The notes under the pieces: generated by a model
Told to the model about the DNA's origin: nothing
Database searches by the model: none
The model's input: the letters and a program-made list of their open reading frames with translations, nothing else
Assembly: GCA_963742715.1 (NCBI GenBank)
Contig: CAVUMR010000002.1
Location: forward strand, 620,001-684,000
Length of the DNA stretch: 64,000 nucleotides
Direction: 5' to 3'
Source: CAVUMR01 sp963742715
GTDB lineage: Bacteria > Actinomycetota > Actinomycetes > Mycobacteriales > Micromonosporaceae
Made by a program: the position numbers and the translations under genes
Part shown: in pieces, positions 21,438 to 30,689 of the stretch
Position numbering within the stretch: position 1 is the stretch's first letter
How the letters are laid out: every line of letters begins with the position of its first letter

Positions 21438-23224
21438 TCGGAGCCTGCCCAGTACCCGCCGGACCACGTCCGGGCGGTCCAGGTGGTACCCGACCAGGTG
21501 CGTGCGCTCCAGGCCGTGCCGTTCCAGACCGCGCCGCTCCAGGTACGGCTGGACCAGTTTGAGCCACTCCAGGTGCGTGCCGTCCACACCCCGGCGCTCC
21601 AGGTACGAGCCGACCAGGATGAGCCGGTCCAGTCGCCGCCGGACCAGGTACGCGCGTTCCAGGTGCCGTCGACCAGGCGGTACCGGCGGCCGACGCGGTT
21701 GCCCAGGTGCTGGGCGTCCACGCCGTACCCATGATGTCCTTCTCGCCGGTGAGAGTAACCCCGGTGACCGGGTCGGCGACGTGCGCCGAACCGCGGGACA
21801 GCTCCAGCGACCCGGTACCGGTAGCGGCCGGGAAGGTCTGGACGAAGGTGGGTACGGGCGCGCGGGATGCCGCGAGCGCGTCGAGCTCGCCCGCACCCTG
21901 CGCGATGGCACTACTGCCGGCGAGGTGATGAGCCGTACTGGTCAACAGACGCTTGACCTGGTCCGGCGTCAGGTTCGGCCGCTGCTGGAGCAGCAGGGCG
22001 GCCACACCGGAGACGACCGCGGTGGCCTGCGAGGTGCCGCTGCCGCGGAAGTAGCGCTGCTCCGGGTCGTCCGGGATCCGGCCGGTCGGGTAGTTGCTGT
22101 CGATGAACGAGTCCGGTACCCGCAGCGACACGACGGACCGGCCAGGAGCGACGAGGTCGGCGTGCCGGGTGGCGTTGCCGCGGGTGCTGAACTCGGCGAC
22201 GGTGTCGTCACCGCTGGGGTCCGTGCCGTGCATGTCGGCGGCGCCGACGGCGATGACGTACGGGTTCACCGCCGGCATGGACAGCCGGGTCGCGGTGGGC
22301 CCGTCGTTGCCGGCGGCGACGACGACCACGATGCCCTTGCGCCAGGCCGCCTCCACCGCGTAGGACAGCGGGTCCAACCGCGGGTCCTGGCTGGAGTCGG
22401 TGCCGAAGGACAGGTTGAGCACCCGGATGTTGAGGCCGGGGTCGTTGCGGTGGGTGACGACCCAGTCGATAGCGGCGATGACCTGGGAGACGTCGGTGGC
22501 GCCGTCGGCGGCGGCGACCTTGATGTTGATGACCGAGGCGTCCGGGTGCGATGCCGGACAGCAGCCTCGTCTTGCCGGCCTTGGCGGGGTCCTGCCCGGC
22601 GATGATGCCGGCCATGTGGGTGCCGTGCCCGAAGGTGTCGAGGTAGCGCAGGTTAGGTGCCTGCGACTCGAACGACAGGTCCGGCCCGTTGATGACCTTG
22701 CCGGCGCCGTCCAGACCGGCGACCGGGGAGACCCCGGAGTCGATCAGCGCGACGCCGATGCCGGTGCCGGTCACCTTCGCGGACGGGCCGGTGCCCTTCC
22801 AGACTTCCTGGACTCCGATGTTCTTGGCGATGGTCGGCAGGGACGTGTTGTCCTTGTCGGGTCGCCAGGCGGCGCCGGACATGCGTACCGGTGCGTCCGA
22901 GGTCACGTTCAGGACGCCGGGTACCAGGCGCAGCTGGTTCGCGGCGGCCGGCGAGAGCCGGGCGATGAGCGCCGGCATGATGGCGAGCCGGCGGGATACC
23001 TGCCCGCCGGCGTGCCCGATGGCCGCCTCCACGGCGGCCAGTTCGGACGGGTCGTATCGGACGATTACCGATGCGTCAGGCTGGGTCGCCGCCCTGGCCG
23101 GGGCACTGCTTATGCCCAGGCCGGCGGTGGCGACGAGCGTGACGATGGCGATGGTCGCGGTTCGGTCCCAGATTCGGGACGATCGTGTGGGGGCGGTCGC
23201 GACATGCGTGACCAGAATGGACAT
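21428..23224 (-). pseudogene. Secreted S8 peptidase with Trp-rich C-terminal repeats, frameshifted
   Basis: From ATG 23224 (GGAGGTG upstream): a signal peptide ending ISSAPARA, an inhibitor-like propeptide, and the subtilisin catalytic residues as Asp in GVALIDSGVSP, His in FGHGTHMAGIIAG and Ser in FRGSGTSQATAVVSG. The frame breaks near 22552 (an extra G after GIAP; the other frame continues DASVINIKV) and again near 21672. After the second break, a third frame encodes about 15 Trp-centred pentad repeats such as TWSARTWSG before the stop at 21428. The repeats may bind the cell wall or act as a surface anchor (inference). It is translationally coupled to the GGDEF-EAL gene. Confidence 0.78.
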
Positions 23225-23443
23225 TTGAATACACCTCCGGGGGAGTCTGCAGGTTGCTAATCGGCAGTTATTCGGTCGGGGTGAGAAGACATTCGGCCAG
23301 GAACTGAGCGACCGCCCCCGATGGCTCCAGCGCCAAGATCATCGCTGTGTCGGATCGGACTCGGCGGTGGCCCAGGGCCGTGACCTGCCGGCCCTGCGTC
23401 GGGTCCCAGCAGGACCGGGAGGTCACGGCCTAGGCTCGGTCCG

Positions 23444-24715
23444 GTGAGCGCGGCACAGGCGTGGTGGGACCGGTCCGGACCCGGGCGTACCGGGTACGAC
23501 GAGCACGCCTGTGCCCGGCTGCTGCCCGAGCCGGCTAAGGACCCGGCCGCGCACCGGAGCCCGTTCGCCCGGGACCGGGCCCGGGTGCTGCACAGCGCCG
23601 CGTTCCGGCAACTCGCGGCGAAGACGCAGGTCCACACGGCCGGCGAGGATGATTTCCTGCGAACCCGGTTGACCCATTCGCTCGAAGTGGCCCAGATCGG
23701 CCGGGAGCTGGGCGCGCAGCTCGGCTGCGATCCGGACGTGGTGGACACCGCCGGGCTGGCCCACGACCTCGGCCACCCGCCGTTCGGGCACAACGGCGAG
23801 CAGGTGCTGGACGAGCTGAGCACCGCCACCGGCGGATTCGAGGGCAACGCGCAGACGCTGCGCATCCTCACCCGGCTCGAGGCCAAGGTGGTCGGACCGG
23901 ACGGCACCAGCTACGGGCTCAACCTCACCCGGGCCGCGCTCGACGCGACCTGCAAGTATCCGTGGCCCCGGCGGGGTGGCGAGCGCAAGTTCGGGGTGTA
24001 CGCCGACGACGGGCCCGTGTTCGGCTGGCTCCGGTCCGACGCCCCGGACCTGCGGCGGTGCCTCGAGGCGCAGGTCATGGACTGGGCGGACGACGTGGCC
24101 TATTCGGTGCACGACGTCGAGGACGCGATCCACGGCGGATACGTCCGCACCCGGCTGCTCGCCGACCCCGACGAGCGGTCCGCACTCTGCCAGCAGGTGG
24201 CGGAGGTGTACTCGGGGGAGTCCGCGGCCGACCTCGAGCCGGTACTGGCCGGCCTACTCGCCGATCCGGTGCTGGTACCGCTGGCCGGCTACGACGGCAC
24301 GCACGGCGCCCAGGTCACGCTCAAGCGGGTGACGAGCGTACTGACCGGCCGGTTCGTGACCGCCGCGGTGACCGCCACCCGCGAGCGGTACGGAGCCGGG
24401 CCGCTGCGGCGGTACGCCGCCGAGCTGGTCGTACCGCGCCGGGCCCGGGCGGAGTGCGCGCTGCTCAAGGGCATCGCGCTGCGGTATGTGATGCGGCGGC
24501 CGGAGGCGGTGGCCCGGTACGAGCGGCAGCAGGAGCTGCTGCGCGAGTTGGTACACCTACTTATAGTGCGGGCGCCCGACGTGCTGGATCCGGTCTGCCG
24601 GGTGCGGTGGCGGGACGCGGCCGACGACGCGGGCCGGCTCCGCGTGGTGATCGACCAGGTGGCGAGCCTGTCCGACCTGTCGGCGGTGAACTGGCACCGG
24701 CGGCTGGCGCGCTGA
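23444..24715 (+). CDS. dgt: dGTP triphosphohydrolase-like protein
   Basis: 423 residues from GTG 23444. It is an HD-superfamily enzyme that cleaves dNTPs to deoxynucleoside and triphosphate. Metal ligands are visible in the N-terminal third: RTRLTHSLEVAQIGRELG, then GLAHDLGHPPFGHNGE (the HD pair and following His), and DWADDVAYSVHDVED. KTQVHTAGEDDFLRTR is also a family marker. Length is normal for the short actinobacterial dGTPases. It is divergent from the S8 peptidase gene with a 219-bp gap, and all its codons are intact although it borders the indel-rich region. Confidence 0.93.
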   Translation: MSAAQAWWDRSGPGRTGYDEHACARLLPEPAKDPAAHRSPFARDRARVLHSAAFRQLAAKTQVHTAGEDDFLRTRLTHSLEVAQIGRELGAQLGCDPDVVDTAGLAHDLGHPPFGHNGEQVLDELSTATGGFEGNAQTLRILTRLEAKVVGPDGTSYGLNLTRAALDATCKYPWPRRGGERKFGVYADDGPVFGWLRSDAPDLRRCLEAQVMDWADDVAYSVHDVEDAIHGGYVRTRLLADPDERSALCQQVAEVYSGESAADLEPVLAGLLADPVLVPLAGYDGTHGAQVTLKRVTSVLTGRFVTAAVTATRERYGAGPLRRYAAELVVPRRARAECALLKGIALRYVMRRPEAVARYERQQELLRELVHLLIVRAPDVLDPVCRVRWRDAADDAGRLRVVIDQVASLSDLSAVNWHRRLAR

Positions 24716-24744
24716 GCGGCCCGCCGCCGGCACCGGCGAACGGG

Positions 24745-25059
24745 TCAGACCGGCTGGCCGCAGTCGGGTACGTGCGAGGTGAGCACCCAGCCGGCGTTTC
24801 CGGAGTGCTCGGCGCCGTACCCGTAGGTCCACCAGCGGCCGTAGCCGTCGTGGTAGTACTGCTGGTAGCTGTGGTACCCGCGCCCCTCGTGCAGGGTGAA
24901 CTCGTAGTTCAACCCGCCGCCGACGTCCACGGCGGTGTACTGCTGGGCGTTGCTGGACAGGTTGCACACCTTGTCCGCGTACGCCGGAGCGCCGCCGAAC
25001 AGGGCGGAAGCCAGCGCTATCGCGACCGCGCCGAGGCCCAACGCCAGCCTGCGTCCCAT
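24745..25059 (-). CDS. Small secreted protein
   Basis: 104 residues from ATG 25059 (GGGAGGATCTC upstream). A clear signal peptide (MGRRLALGLGAVAIALASALFGGAPAYA) is followed by a mature domain of about 75 residues rich in Tyr and Trp, with two Cys (DKVCNLSS and PDCGQPV) at its ends that probably form a disulfide. No family is recognised. The size and paired terminal Cys recall the SH3-like secreted protein at 10.2 kb, but sequence similarity is weak. Confidence 0.65.
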   Translation of the reverse strand: MGRRLALGLGAVAIALASALFGGAPAYADKVCNLSSNAQQYTAVDVGGGLNYEFTLHEGRGYHSYQQYYHDGYGRWWTYGYGAEHSGNAGWVLTSHVPDCGQPV

Positions 25060-25228
25060 GAGATCCTCCCGGGTCTATGGTCGGCGTACGAACCGGACGG
25101 ATCGCCGCCGGGGCCGAACGCTAGCACCGGTGCGGCGCGTGGTGTGTGGTGTGACCGCGGCATCCGGCCCGGTGGAGCGCCAACGGGACCGATGGAGCTC
25201 CAGTAGACATTCGGTGGAGGTTGCATAA

Positions 25229-26458
25229 ATGGCAGACGAGCGAACGTTCGTGATCGTGGGCGCGGGGCTGGCCGGCGCCAAGGCGGCGGAGGGACTGCGC
25301 GAGGGCGGCTTCGACGGCCGGATCGTGCTGATCGGCGCCGAGGACGAGTTGCCGTACGAGCGGCCGCCGCTGTCCAAGGGGTACCTGCTGGGCAACGACC
25401 CGCGCGAGTCGGCGCAGGTACACCCGGAGAGCTGGTACCCGGAGCACAACGTGGAGCTGCGCCTCGGCACCCGGGTCACCGCGATCGACCCGTCCGGTCA
25501 CACCGTCACGCTCGCCGACGGCAGCTCGGAGCGGTACGACAAGCTGCTGCTCGCCACCGGCTCGGTACCGCGCCGGCTGGACGTACCGGGCAATGACCTG
25601 AAGGGCGTGCACTACCTGCGTACCCTCCCGGATTCCGACGGGCTGCTCGAAGCGCTCCGGCCCGGCGGCCGGGTGGTGGTGATCGGCGCGGGCTGGATCG
25701 GGCTGGAGACGGCGGCGGCCGCGAAGTCCTACGGCGCCGAGGTGGCCGTGGTCGAAATGGACTCGCTGCCGCTGCGCCGGGTGCTCGGCGACGAGGTGGC
25801 CAGGGTCTTCGCCGACCTGCACCGCGAGCACGGGGTGGACCTGCACTTCGACGCCCGGCTGGCCGAGATCACCAGCGCCGACGGCAGGGCCACCGGGGTA
25901 CGGCTGGCCGACGGCACGGTGCTGCCGGCCGACGCGGTGATCGTCGGGGTGGGCATCCGGCCGGACACCGAGCTGGCCGAGGCGGCCGGCCTGGCCGTGG
26001 ACAACGGCGTGGTCACCGACGAGCGGTTGCGTACCAGCGATCCGGACGTGTACGCCGCGGGCGACCTGGCCAACTGGCCGCATCCGGTGTTCGGCACCCG
26101 GATCCGGGTGGAGCACTGGGCGAACGCGCACGATGGGGGACTGGCCGCCGCCGGCGCGATGCTCGGCAAGGACGAGCCGTACGACAAGGTGCCGTTCTTC
26201 TTCACCGACCAGTACGACCTGGGCATGGAGTACGGCGGCTACGTGGTGCCGGGCGGGTACGACGAGGTGGTGTTCCGCGGCTCGACCGACGGTGCCCGCG
26301 AGTTCGTCGCGTTCTGGCTGAAGGACGGCCGGGTACTCGCCGGCATGAACGTCAACGTCTGGGACGTACAGGACGACATCCAGGCGCTGATCCGGTCCGG
26401 CCGGCAGGTGGATCGGACCGCACTGGCCGATCCGGAGCGGTCGCTCGGCGAGCTGTAG
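25229..26458 (+). CDS. FAD-dependent ferredoxin/NAD(P)H reductase
   Basis: 409 residues from ATG 25229. It is a two-dinucleotide-fold flavoprotein: FAD site VIVGAGLAGAKAAEGL (residues 6-21), RPPLSKGYL, NAD(P)H site VVVIGAGWIGLETAAAAKSYGAEVAVVE (about 148-175), and VYAAGDLANWP closing the FAD domain. A C-terminal reductase domain of about 85 residues follows (PFFFTDQYDLGMEYGGYV), as in rubredoxin/ferredoxin reductases that feed cytochromes P450 or dioxygenases. No partner ferredoxin is adjacent. The following PLP-enzyme gene starts 10 bp downstream, so they are co-transcribed. Confidence 0.92.
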   Translation: MADERTFVIVGAGLAGAKAAEGLREGGFDGRIVLIGAEDELPYERPPLSKGYLLGNDPRESAQVHPESWYPEHNVELRLGTRVTAIDPSGHTVTLADGSSERYDKLLLATGSVPRRLDVPGNDLKGVHYLRTLPDSDGLLEALRPGGRVVVIGAGWIGLETAAAAKSYGAEVAVVEMDSLPLRRVLGDEVARVFADLHREHGVDLHFDARLAEITSADGRATGVRLADGTVLPADAVIVGVGIRPDTELAEAAGLAVDNGVVTDERLRTSDPDVYAAGDLANWPHPVFGTRIRVEHWANAHDGGLAAAGAMLGKDEPYDKVPFFFTDQYDLGMEYGGYVVPGGYDEVVFRGSTDGAREFVAFWLKDGRVLAGMNVNVWDVQDDIQALIRSGRQVDRTALADPERSLGEL

Positions 26459-26468
26459 GGGGCCCGCG

Positions 26469-27398
26469 GTGACCCGTCCGGGTGGCATCGGGGCGATCGG
26501 CGGCACGCCGGTGGTACGGCTGGGGCAGCTGGCCGGGGACGACTCCGCCGAAGTGTGGGTGAAGCTGGAGGCGGCGAACCCGACCGGCTCGTACAAGGAC
26601 CGGATGGCGCTGGCCATGATCGAGGGGGCGGAGGCGGACGGCCGGCTCCGCCCCGGCCAGACCGTCGTGGAGTACACCGGTGGCAGCACCGGCTCGTCCC
26701 TGGCGTTCGTCTGCGCGGTGAAGGGCTATCCGCTGCGGATCGTGTCCTCGGACGCGTTCTCGGCCGAGAAGCTGCGCACCATGCGGGCGTTCGGCGCCGA
26801 GGTCGAGCTGATCCCCAGCCCGGCCGGGATCACCCCCGACCTGATTCCGGCGATGATGCGGCGGGCGGCGGAGATCGCGACCGGGACCGGCGGTTTCGCC
26901 ACCGACCAGTTCAACAACCGGGACATGATCGACGGCTACCGCCGGCTCGGCGAGGAGCTCCTCGAGCAGCTGCCCGGCCCGCCGGCGATCACCGCCTTCT
27001 GTTCCTACGTGGGTACGGCCGGCTGCTTCCTCGGTACCACCCGGGCGCTCGGCGCGGGTCTGTCCGCGCTGCACCGGGTGGTGGTCGAACCGGCCGAGTC
27101 GGCCGTGCTGTCCGGGCGGCCGGCCGGTACCCACCACATCGAGGGCGGCGGGACCGGTTCGCGTCCGCCGCAACTCGAACCGGGGGACTACGACGAGGTG
27201 ATCGCGGTACCCGAGGCGGACGCGTTCGCGATGGCGCGCACCGCGGCGCGTACCGAAGGCATCTTCTCCGGCCCCTCCACCGGCGCGAACCTGGTGGCCG
27301 CGCTGCGGGTGGCCCGCGGGCTCGGACCGGGGCAGCGGGTGGTGACGGTGCAGGTCGACAGCGGACTCAAGTACCTCTCCGGCGAGCTGTACGGCTGA
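26469..27398 (+). CDS. PLP-dependent cysteine synthase-family protein
   Basis: 309 residues from GTG 26469. Fold-type II PLP enzyme: the Schiff-base lysine is Lys43 in ANPTGSYKDRMA, the phosphate loop is EYTGGSTGSSLAFV, and the substrate loop is SYVGTAGCFLGTTRAL. It matches the cysteine synthase/cystathionine beta-synthase family in length and order, but the phosphate-binding loop (GGSTGS) and TGSYKDRM resemble less-studied members, so the substrate may not be O-acetylserine. It is co-transcribed with the ferredoxin reductase and converges on the sugar permease genes with a 42-bp gap. Confidence 0.87.
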   Translation: MTRPGGIGAIGGTPVVRLGQLAGDDSAEVWVKLEAANPTGSYKDRMALAMIEGAEADGRLRPGQTVVEYTGGSTGSSLAFVCAVKGYPLRIVSSDAFSAEKLRTMRAFGAEVELIPSPAGITPDLIPAMMRRAAEIATGTGGFATDQFNNRDMIDGYRRLGEELLEQLPGPPAITAFCSYVGTAGCFLGTTRALGAGLSALHRVVVEPAESAVLSGRPAGTHHIEGGGTGSRPPQLEPGDYDEVIAVPEADAFAMARTAARTEGIFSGPSTGANLVAALRVARGLGPGQRVVTVQVDSGLKYLSGELYG

Positions 27399-27440
27399 CC
27401 GCCGGGGCGCTCTCGACCGGGCGGCCTGTGCCTGCGCGGG

Positions 27441-28271
27441 TCAGCCTTTGACCGAGCCGGTCAGGCCGCCGATGATGCGCCGCTCGGCGAACACGAAGAA
27501 GCCCAGCGCGGGCACCATCGACAACGCGGTGAACGCGAGAATCCGGGCGGTGTCCTGGGAGTACTGCGACTGGAACGTCGCCACCCCGAGCGGCAGCGTG
27601 AAGTGGTTCGGGTCGCTGAACACGAGCAGCGGCAGCAGGTAGGCGTTCCAGCTCGTCACGAAGGCGAGGATCGCGACCGTGACCAGAGCCGGTCGGGCCA
27701 GTGGCAGCAGGATCCGCCAGAAGAATCCGAGCCGGGACGCGCCGTCGATGGCCGCCGCGTCTTCCAGTTCGGCCGGTACGGCGCGCAGGAACGGGCGCAG
27801 GATCACGATCGTGACCGGCAGCGAGAAGGCGGCCTCCGGGATCGCCACGCCCAGCGGGTTCTCCAACAGGTCGAGGTTGCGCAGCAGCAGATACAACGGC
27901 AGGCTCGCCACCCCGAGCGGGAACAGCAGCCCGAGCGTGAACAGCGTGTAGATCGCCTCCCGGCCGGCGAAGACGTACCGGGAGAGCGCGAACGCGGCCA
28001 TCGCACCGAGCCCGACCGCGAGCACCGTGGCGAGTGCCGCGATGGCCATGCTGTTGCCGAGCATCCGCCAGAACGCCGACGAGGCGAGCAGCTCCCGGTA
28101 GTTCTGCCACACCCACGGGCTCGGCCAGCCGGCCGGCGACTCGTTGAGCTGCGCGGTGGTACGCGCCCCGCCCAGCAGCGTGAACAGCAGCGGTACGACC
28201 GTGAACGCGATGACGACCAGCGCGGCGAGGTACGTCAGCGGAGTTCCCAGGCGCGGACGCACGACGTTCAC
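27441..28271 (-). CDS. ABC sugar permease, MalG type
   Basis: 276 residues from GTG 28271, overlapping the stop of the preceding permease (GTGA). Six membrane segments are visible, beginning LTYLAALVVIAFTVVPLLFTLLGG, with EAA loop ELEDAAAIDGASRLGFFWRILLPLARPAL. It ends FFVFAERRIIGGLTGSVKG, the usual MalG-group tail. It is third in a binding protein-MalF-MalG operon that lacks an ATPase gene. Confidence 0.9.
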   Translation of the reverse strand: MNVVRPRLGTPLTYLAALVVIAFTVVPLLFTLLGGARTTAQLNESPAGWPSPWVWQNYRELLASSAFWRMLGNSMAIAALATVLAVGLGAMAAFALSRYVFAGREAIYTLFTLGLLFPLGVASLPLYLLLRNLDLLENPLGVAIPEAAFSLPVTIVILRPFLRAVPAELEDAAAIDGASRLGFFWRILLPLARPALVTVAILAFVTSWNAYLLPLLVFSDPNHFTLPLGVATFQSQYSQDTARILAFTALSMVPALGFFVFAERRIIGGLTGSVKG

Positions 28272-29275
28272 CCCACCATCCGGGTGAGCGCACCGTCGGT
28301 GTCGCGACGCAGCGCGAACCGCTGGTACAGCAGCGCGAACACGAAACAGGTGATGAACAGGATGACCGCGACCGCACTGCCGTAGCCGAACTCGTACCGC
28401 TTGAAGCCGTTGTCGATCAGGTACACCGCCATCGTGGTGGACGCGTTCGCGGGGCCGCCCAGGGTCATGATCCAGACCAGGTCGAACAGCTGGAGCGAGC
28501 CGATCATCGACAGGAAGATCCAGATCCGGATCGTCGGGCCGAGCAGCGGCAACGTGACGTGCCAGGTCGCCTGCCCGCTCGACGCGCCGTCGATCGCGGC
28601 CGCCTCGCGCAGTTCGGACGGGATGCCCTGCAGTCCGGCCAGCAGCAGGATGATGCCGAAGCCGATGTACTTCCAGGTGATCACCACGAACAGCGTGTAG
28701 AGCACGAGGTGGCTGTCGGCCAGCCACTGGTGGATCTGGCCGCCCAGCCCGACCGCCCGGAGCACCTGGTCGGCGAACCCGTCCGGCTGCAGGATCAGCA
28801 GCCAGATGACCGCGGTGATCGCCTCGGACAGGACGTACGGCGCGAACACCACCAGCCGCAGGAACGCCCGGCCGCGCAGTCGCCGGTTGAGCAGCAGCGC
28901 CAGCGCGATGGACAGCGGCAACTGCACCACCAGCGACAGTCCGGCGATGATCAGGTTGTGCACGATCGCCTGCTGGAACACCGGGTTGGTCAGCGCCCGC
29001 CGGTAGTTCCGCAGCCCGACGAACTGGTCCAGCGGACCGAAACCCGTCCACTTGTACAGGCTGTAGTAGACGGCGATCGCGATCGGTACCAGCACGAATC
29101 CGACGAACAGCAGCAGCGCGGGGGTGAGCAGAAGGGCGAGCTCGAGCCGGGTACGGAGCCGGCCGCGGCCATCGCGACGGCGTCGACCGCCGGCCGGGCG
29201 GGCCGACCGCCCTGGTGCGCGATCGGACCCGCTCGGCGTCCCGGCGGTGGGCGCGAGGCCCGTCCGCTCCGCCAT
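28268..29275 (-). CDS. ABC sugar permease, MalF type
   Basis: 335 residues from ATG 29275. A 45-residue basic, Gly/Arg-rich N-terminus precedes the first membrane helix (LELALLLTPALLLFVGFVLVPIAIAVYYSLY). The EAA loop is ELREAAAIDGASSGQATWHVTLPLLGPTI. It carries LIDNGFKRYEFGYGSAVAVILF near the C-terminus, typical for oligosaccharide importers of the carbohydrate uptake transporter-1 family. It lies 7 bp downstream of the binding-protein gene. Confidence 0.9.
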   Translation of the reverse strand: MAERTGLAPTAGTPSGSDRAPGRSARPAGGRRRRDGRGRLRTRLELALLLTPALLLFVGFVLVPIAIAVYYSLYKWTGFGPLDQFVGLRNYRRALTNPVFQQAIVHNLIIAGLSLVVQLPLSIALALLLNRRLRGRAFLRLVVFAPYVLSEAITAVIWLLILQPDGFADQVLRAVGLGGQIHQWLADSHLVLYTLFVVITWKYIGFGIILLLAGLQGIPSELREAAAIDGASSGQATWHVTLPLLGPTIRIWIFLSMIGSLQLFDLVWIMTLGGPANASTTMAVYLIDNGFKRYEFGYGSAVAVILFITCFVFALLYQRFALRRDTDGALTRMVG

Positions 29276-29282
29276 ACCGGGC

Positions 29283-30563
29283 CTACTCGTTCGCGGCAGC
29301 CGTGGCCACGGCTTTCACGATCGTGTCGGGGGAGCCCTGCCCGGCCACGAAGTTGGCGACGGCGTCGTTGAGCGCCTGCCCGACACTGGTCGGCAGCGCC
29401 TGGTCGAAGTACGTCTGGATGTACGGCGCCTTCTGCAGGATCTCCAACACCTGCTTCAACGTCGGGTCGCTCACCGCCGCGTTCGCCTCGGGGTTCACCG
29501 GCAGCGTGGCGGTGCTGCTCTTGACCAGCTTGGTCTGTACCTCGGTGCTGGTGACGTACTTGAGGAAGTCGGCGCAGGCCGACGTCGCCTCGACCGTGCA
29601 GGAGAAGCCGTCCCCACCGCCGAGGGCGGCTCCCGGCTCGCCGTCACCGCCGTCGATCGTCGGGAACGGGAACCAACCGAGCTTGGACGCGAAGTCCTTG
29701 TCCGAGGTCAGCGACGGCATGACCGCCATCTCCCAGTCGCCCTGCAACTCCATCGCCGCCTTGCCGTTGGCGACCTGGCCGGCCGAACTGCCCGCGCCCT
29801 GCTGCGCCGGGGTGCCGAGGAACCCGTTCTGGAAGGGCTTGGTGTCCAGGAACGACGCGAGGTCCTCGCCGGCCTTGCGGAAGCACTCGTCGCCCATGTC
29901 CAGCTTCTTGACCGCGTTCTTCAGCGTGTCCGTCGAGCACTCGCGGATCGCGAAGTACGCCCAGTAGAACGCGTCCGGCCACTTGTCCTTGCCGCCGAGC
30001 GCGATCGGCGTGATGCCGGCCGCCTTCAACTTCGACACCGCGGCGTTGAGGTCGTCCATGGTGGCCGGCGGCGCGGTGATGCCGGCCTTGGCGAACAGGT
30101 CCTTGCGGTACCAGAAGCCGACGACGTGCAGGTCGAACGGGACGCCGTACTGCTTGCCGTCGACCTGCCAGCCGGCCGCCGCGTTGCCGAGTTGGTCCTT
30201 CCAGCCGGACACCGCGTCGGTGAGGTCCATCAGCCGCCCGGACTTCACCTGGGTGGCCTCGGCGCCGCCGCCCCACTGCTGGTACAGGTCGGGCGGGTCG
30301 TTGGACTGCAGCGCGAGCGGCACCTTGGTCTGGAACTGCTCGTTCTGCATCGGGTTGATCTTGAACGAGACCTTCGGGTGGGCCGCGTGGTACGCGTCCG
30401 CGACCTCCTGCCAGGCGGTGTGGGCCGGGTCCGCCGTCCCGTTGTGCCACCAGGTCAGCGTGACGGAGCCGTCTTTCGACGCACCGTCGGATCCGCCGCA
30501 CCCGGCGGTGAGCGCCACCGCGGCCGTGACGGCGAGGGCAGCGCAGCTTCGGAGGACGCTCAT
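29283..30563 (-). CDS. ABC sugar-binding lipoprotein
   Basis: 426 residues from ATG 30563. The lipoprotein signal ends in LTAGC (Cys22). The mature protein has the CUT1 binding-protein pattern: VTLTWWHNG at the N-terminus, AAHPKVSFKINPMQNEQFQTKVPLALQSNDPPDLYQQWGG, VPFDLHVVGFWYRKDLFAKAGI and MELQGDWEMAVMPSL. It probably binds an oligosaccharide that the divergent GH3 enzyme cleaves (inference). It is the first gene of the operon, transcribed away from lacI across a shared operator. Confidence 0.92.
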   Translation of the reverse strand: MSVLRSCAALAVTAAVALTAGCGGSDGASKDGSVTLTWWHNGTADPAHTAWQEVADAYHAAHPKVSFKINPMQNEQFQTKVPLALQSNDPPDLYQQWGGGAEATQVKSGRLMDLTDAVSGWKDQLGNAAAGWQVDGKQYGVPFDLHVVGFWYRKDLFAKAGITAPPATMDDLNAAVSKLKAAGITPIALGGKDKWPDAFYWAYFAIRECSTDTLKNAVKKLDMGDECFRKAGEDLASFLDTKPFQNGFLGTPAQQGAGSSAGQVANGKAAMELQGDWEMAVMPSLTSDKDFASKLGWFPFPTIDGGDGEPGAALGGGDGFSCTVEATSACADFLKYVTSTEVQTKLVKSSTATLPVNPEANAAVSDPTLKQVLEILQKAPYIQTYFDQALPTSVGQALNDAVANFVAGQGSPDTIVKAVATAAANE

Positions 30564-30622
30564 GTGTCATCTCCAGATGCCCGGGGGGCCGAGCCGGAGC
30601 GGTCCAGCCTCGATAGCCGCCG

Positions 30623-30674
30623 AGTTTGCGCCCAGGTTGTGCGCTTGTCAATCGTTGTCGATAACGTTATCGAA
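30623..30674. promoter_or_regulatory. LacI-type operator and divergent promoters
   Basis: A perfect 16-bp palindrome TCGATAACGTTATCGA lies at 30658-30673, 16 bp before the lacI start. On the plus strand TTGTCA (30645-30650) and TATCGA (30668-30673), 17 bp apart, form a promoter inside the operator. On the minus strand a consensus TTGACA (30651-30646) with CAAACT 17 bp further on could drive the binding-protein operon. One repressor could thus control both directions. Confidence 0.75.
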
Positions 30675-30689
30675 AGCTATCCTCGCCGC

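Noticed and set aside
29124..30689. Long N-terminal extension of LacI
   Set aside because: It lies antisense to the binding-protein and MalF genes; the HTH starts right after GTG 30690.
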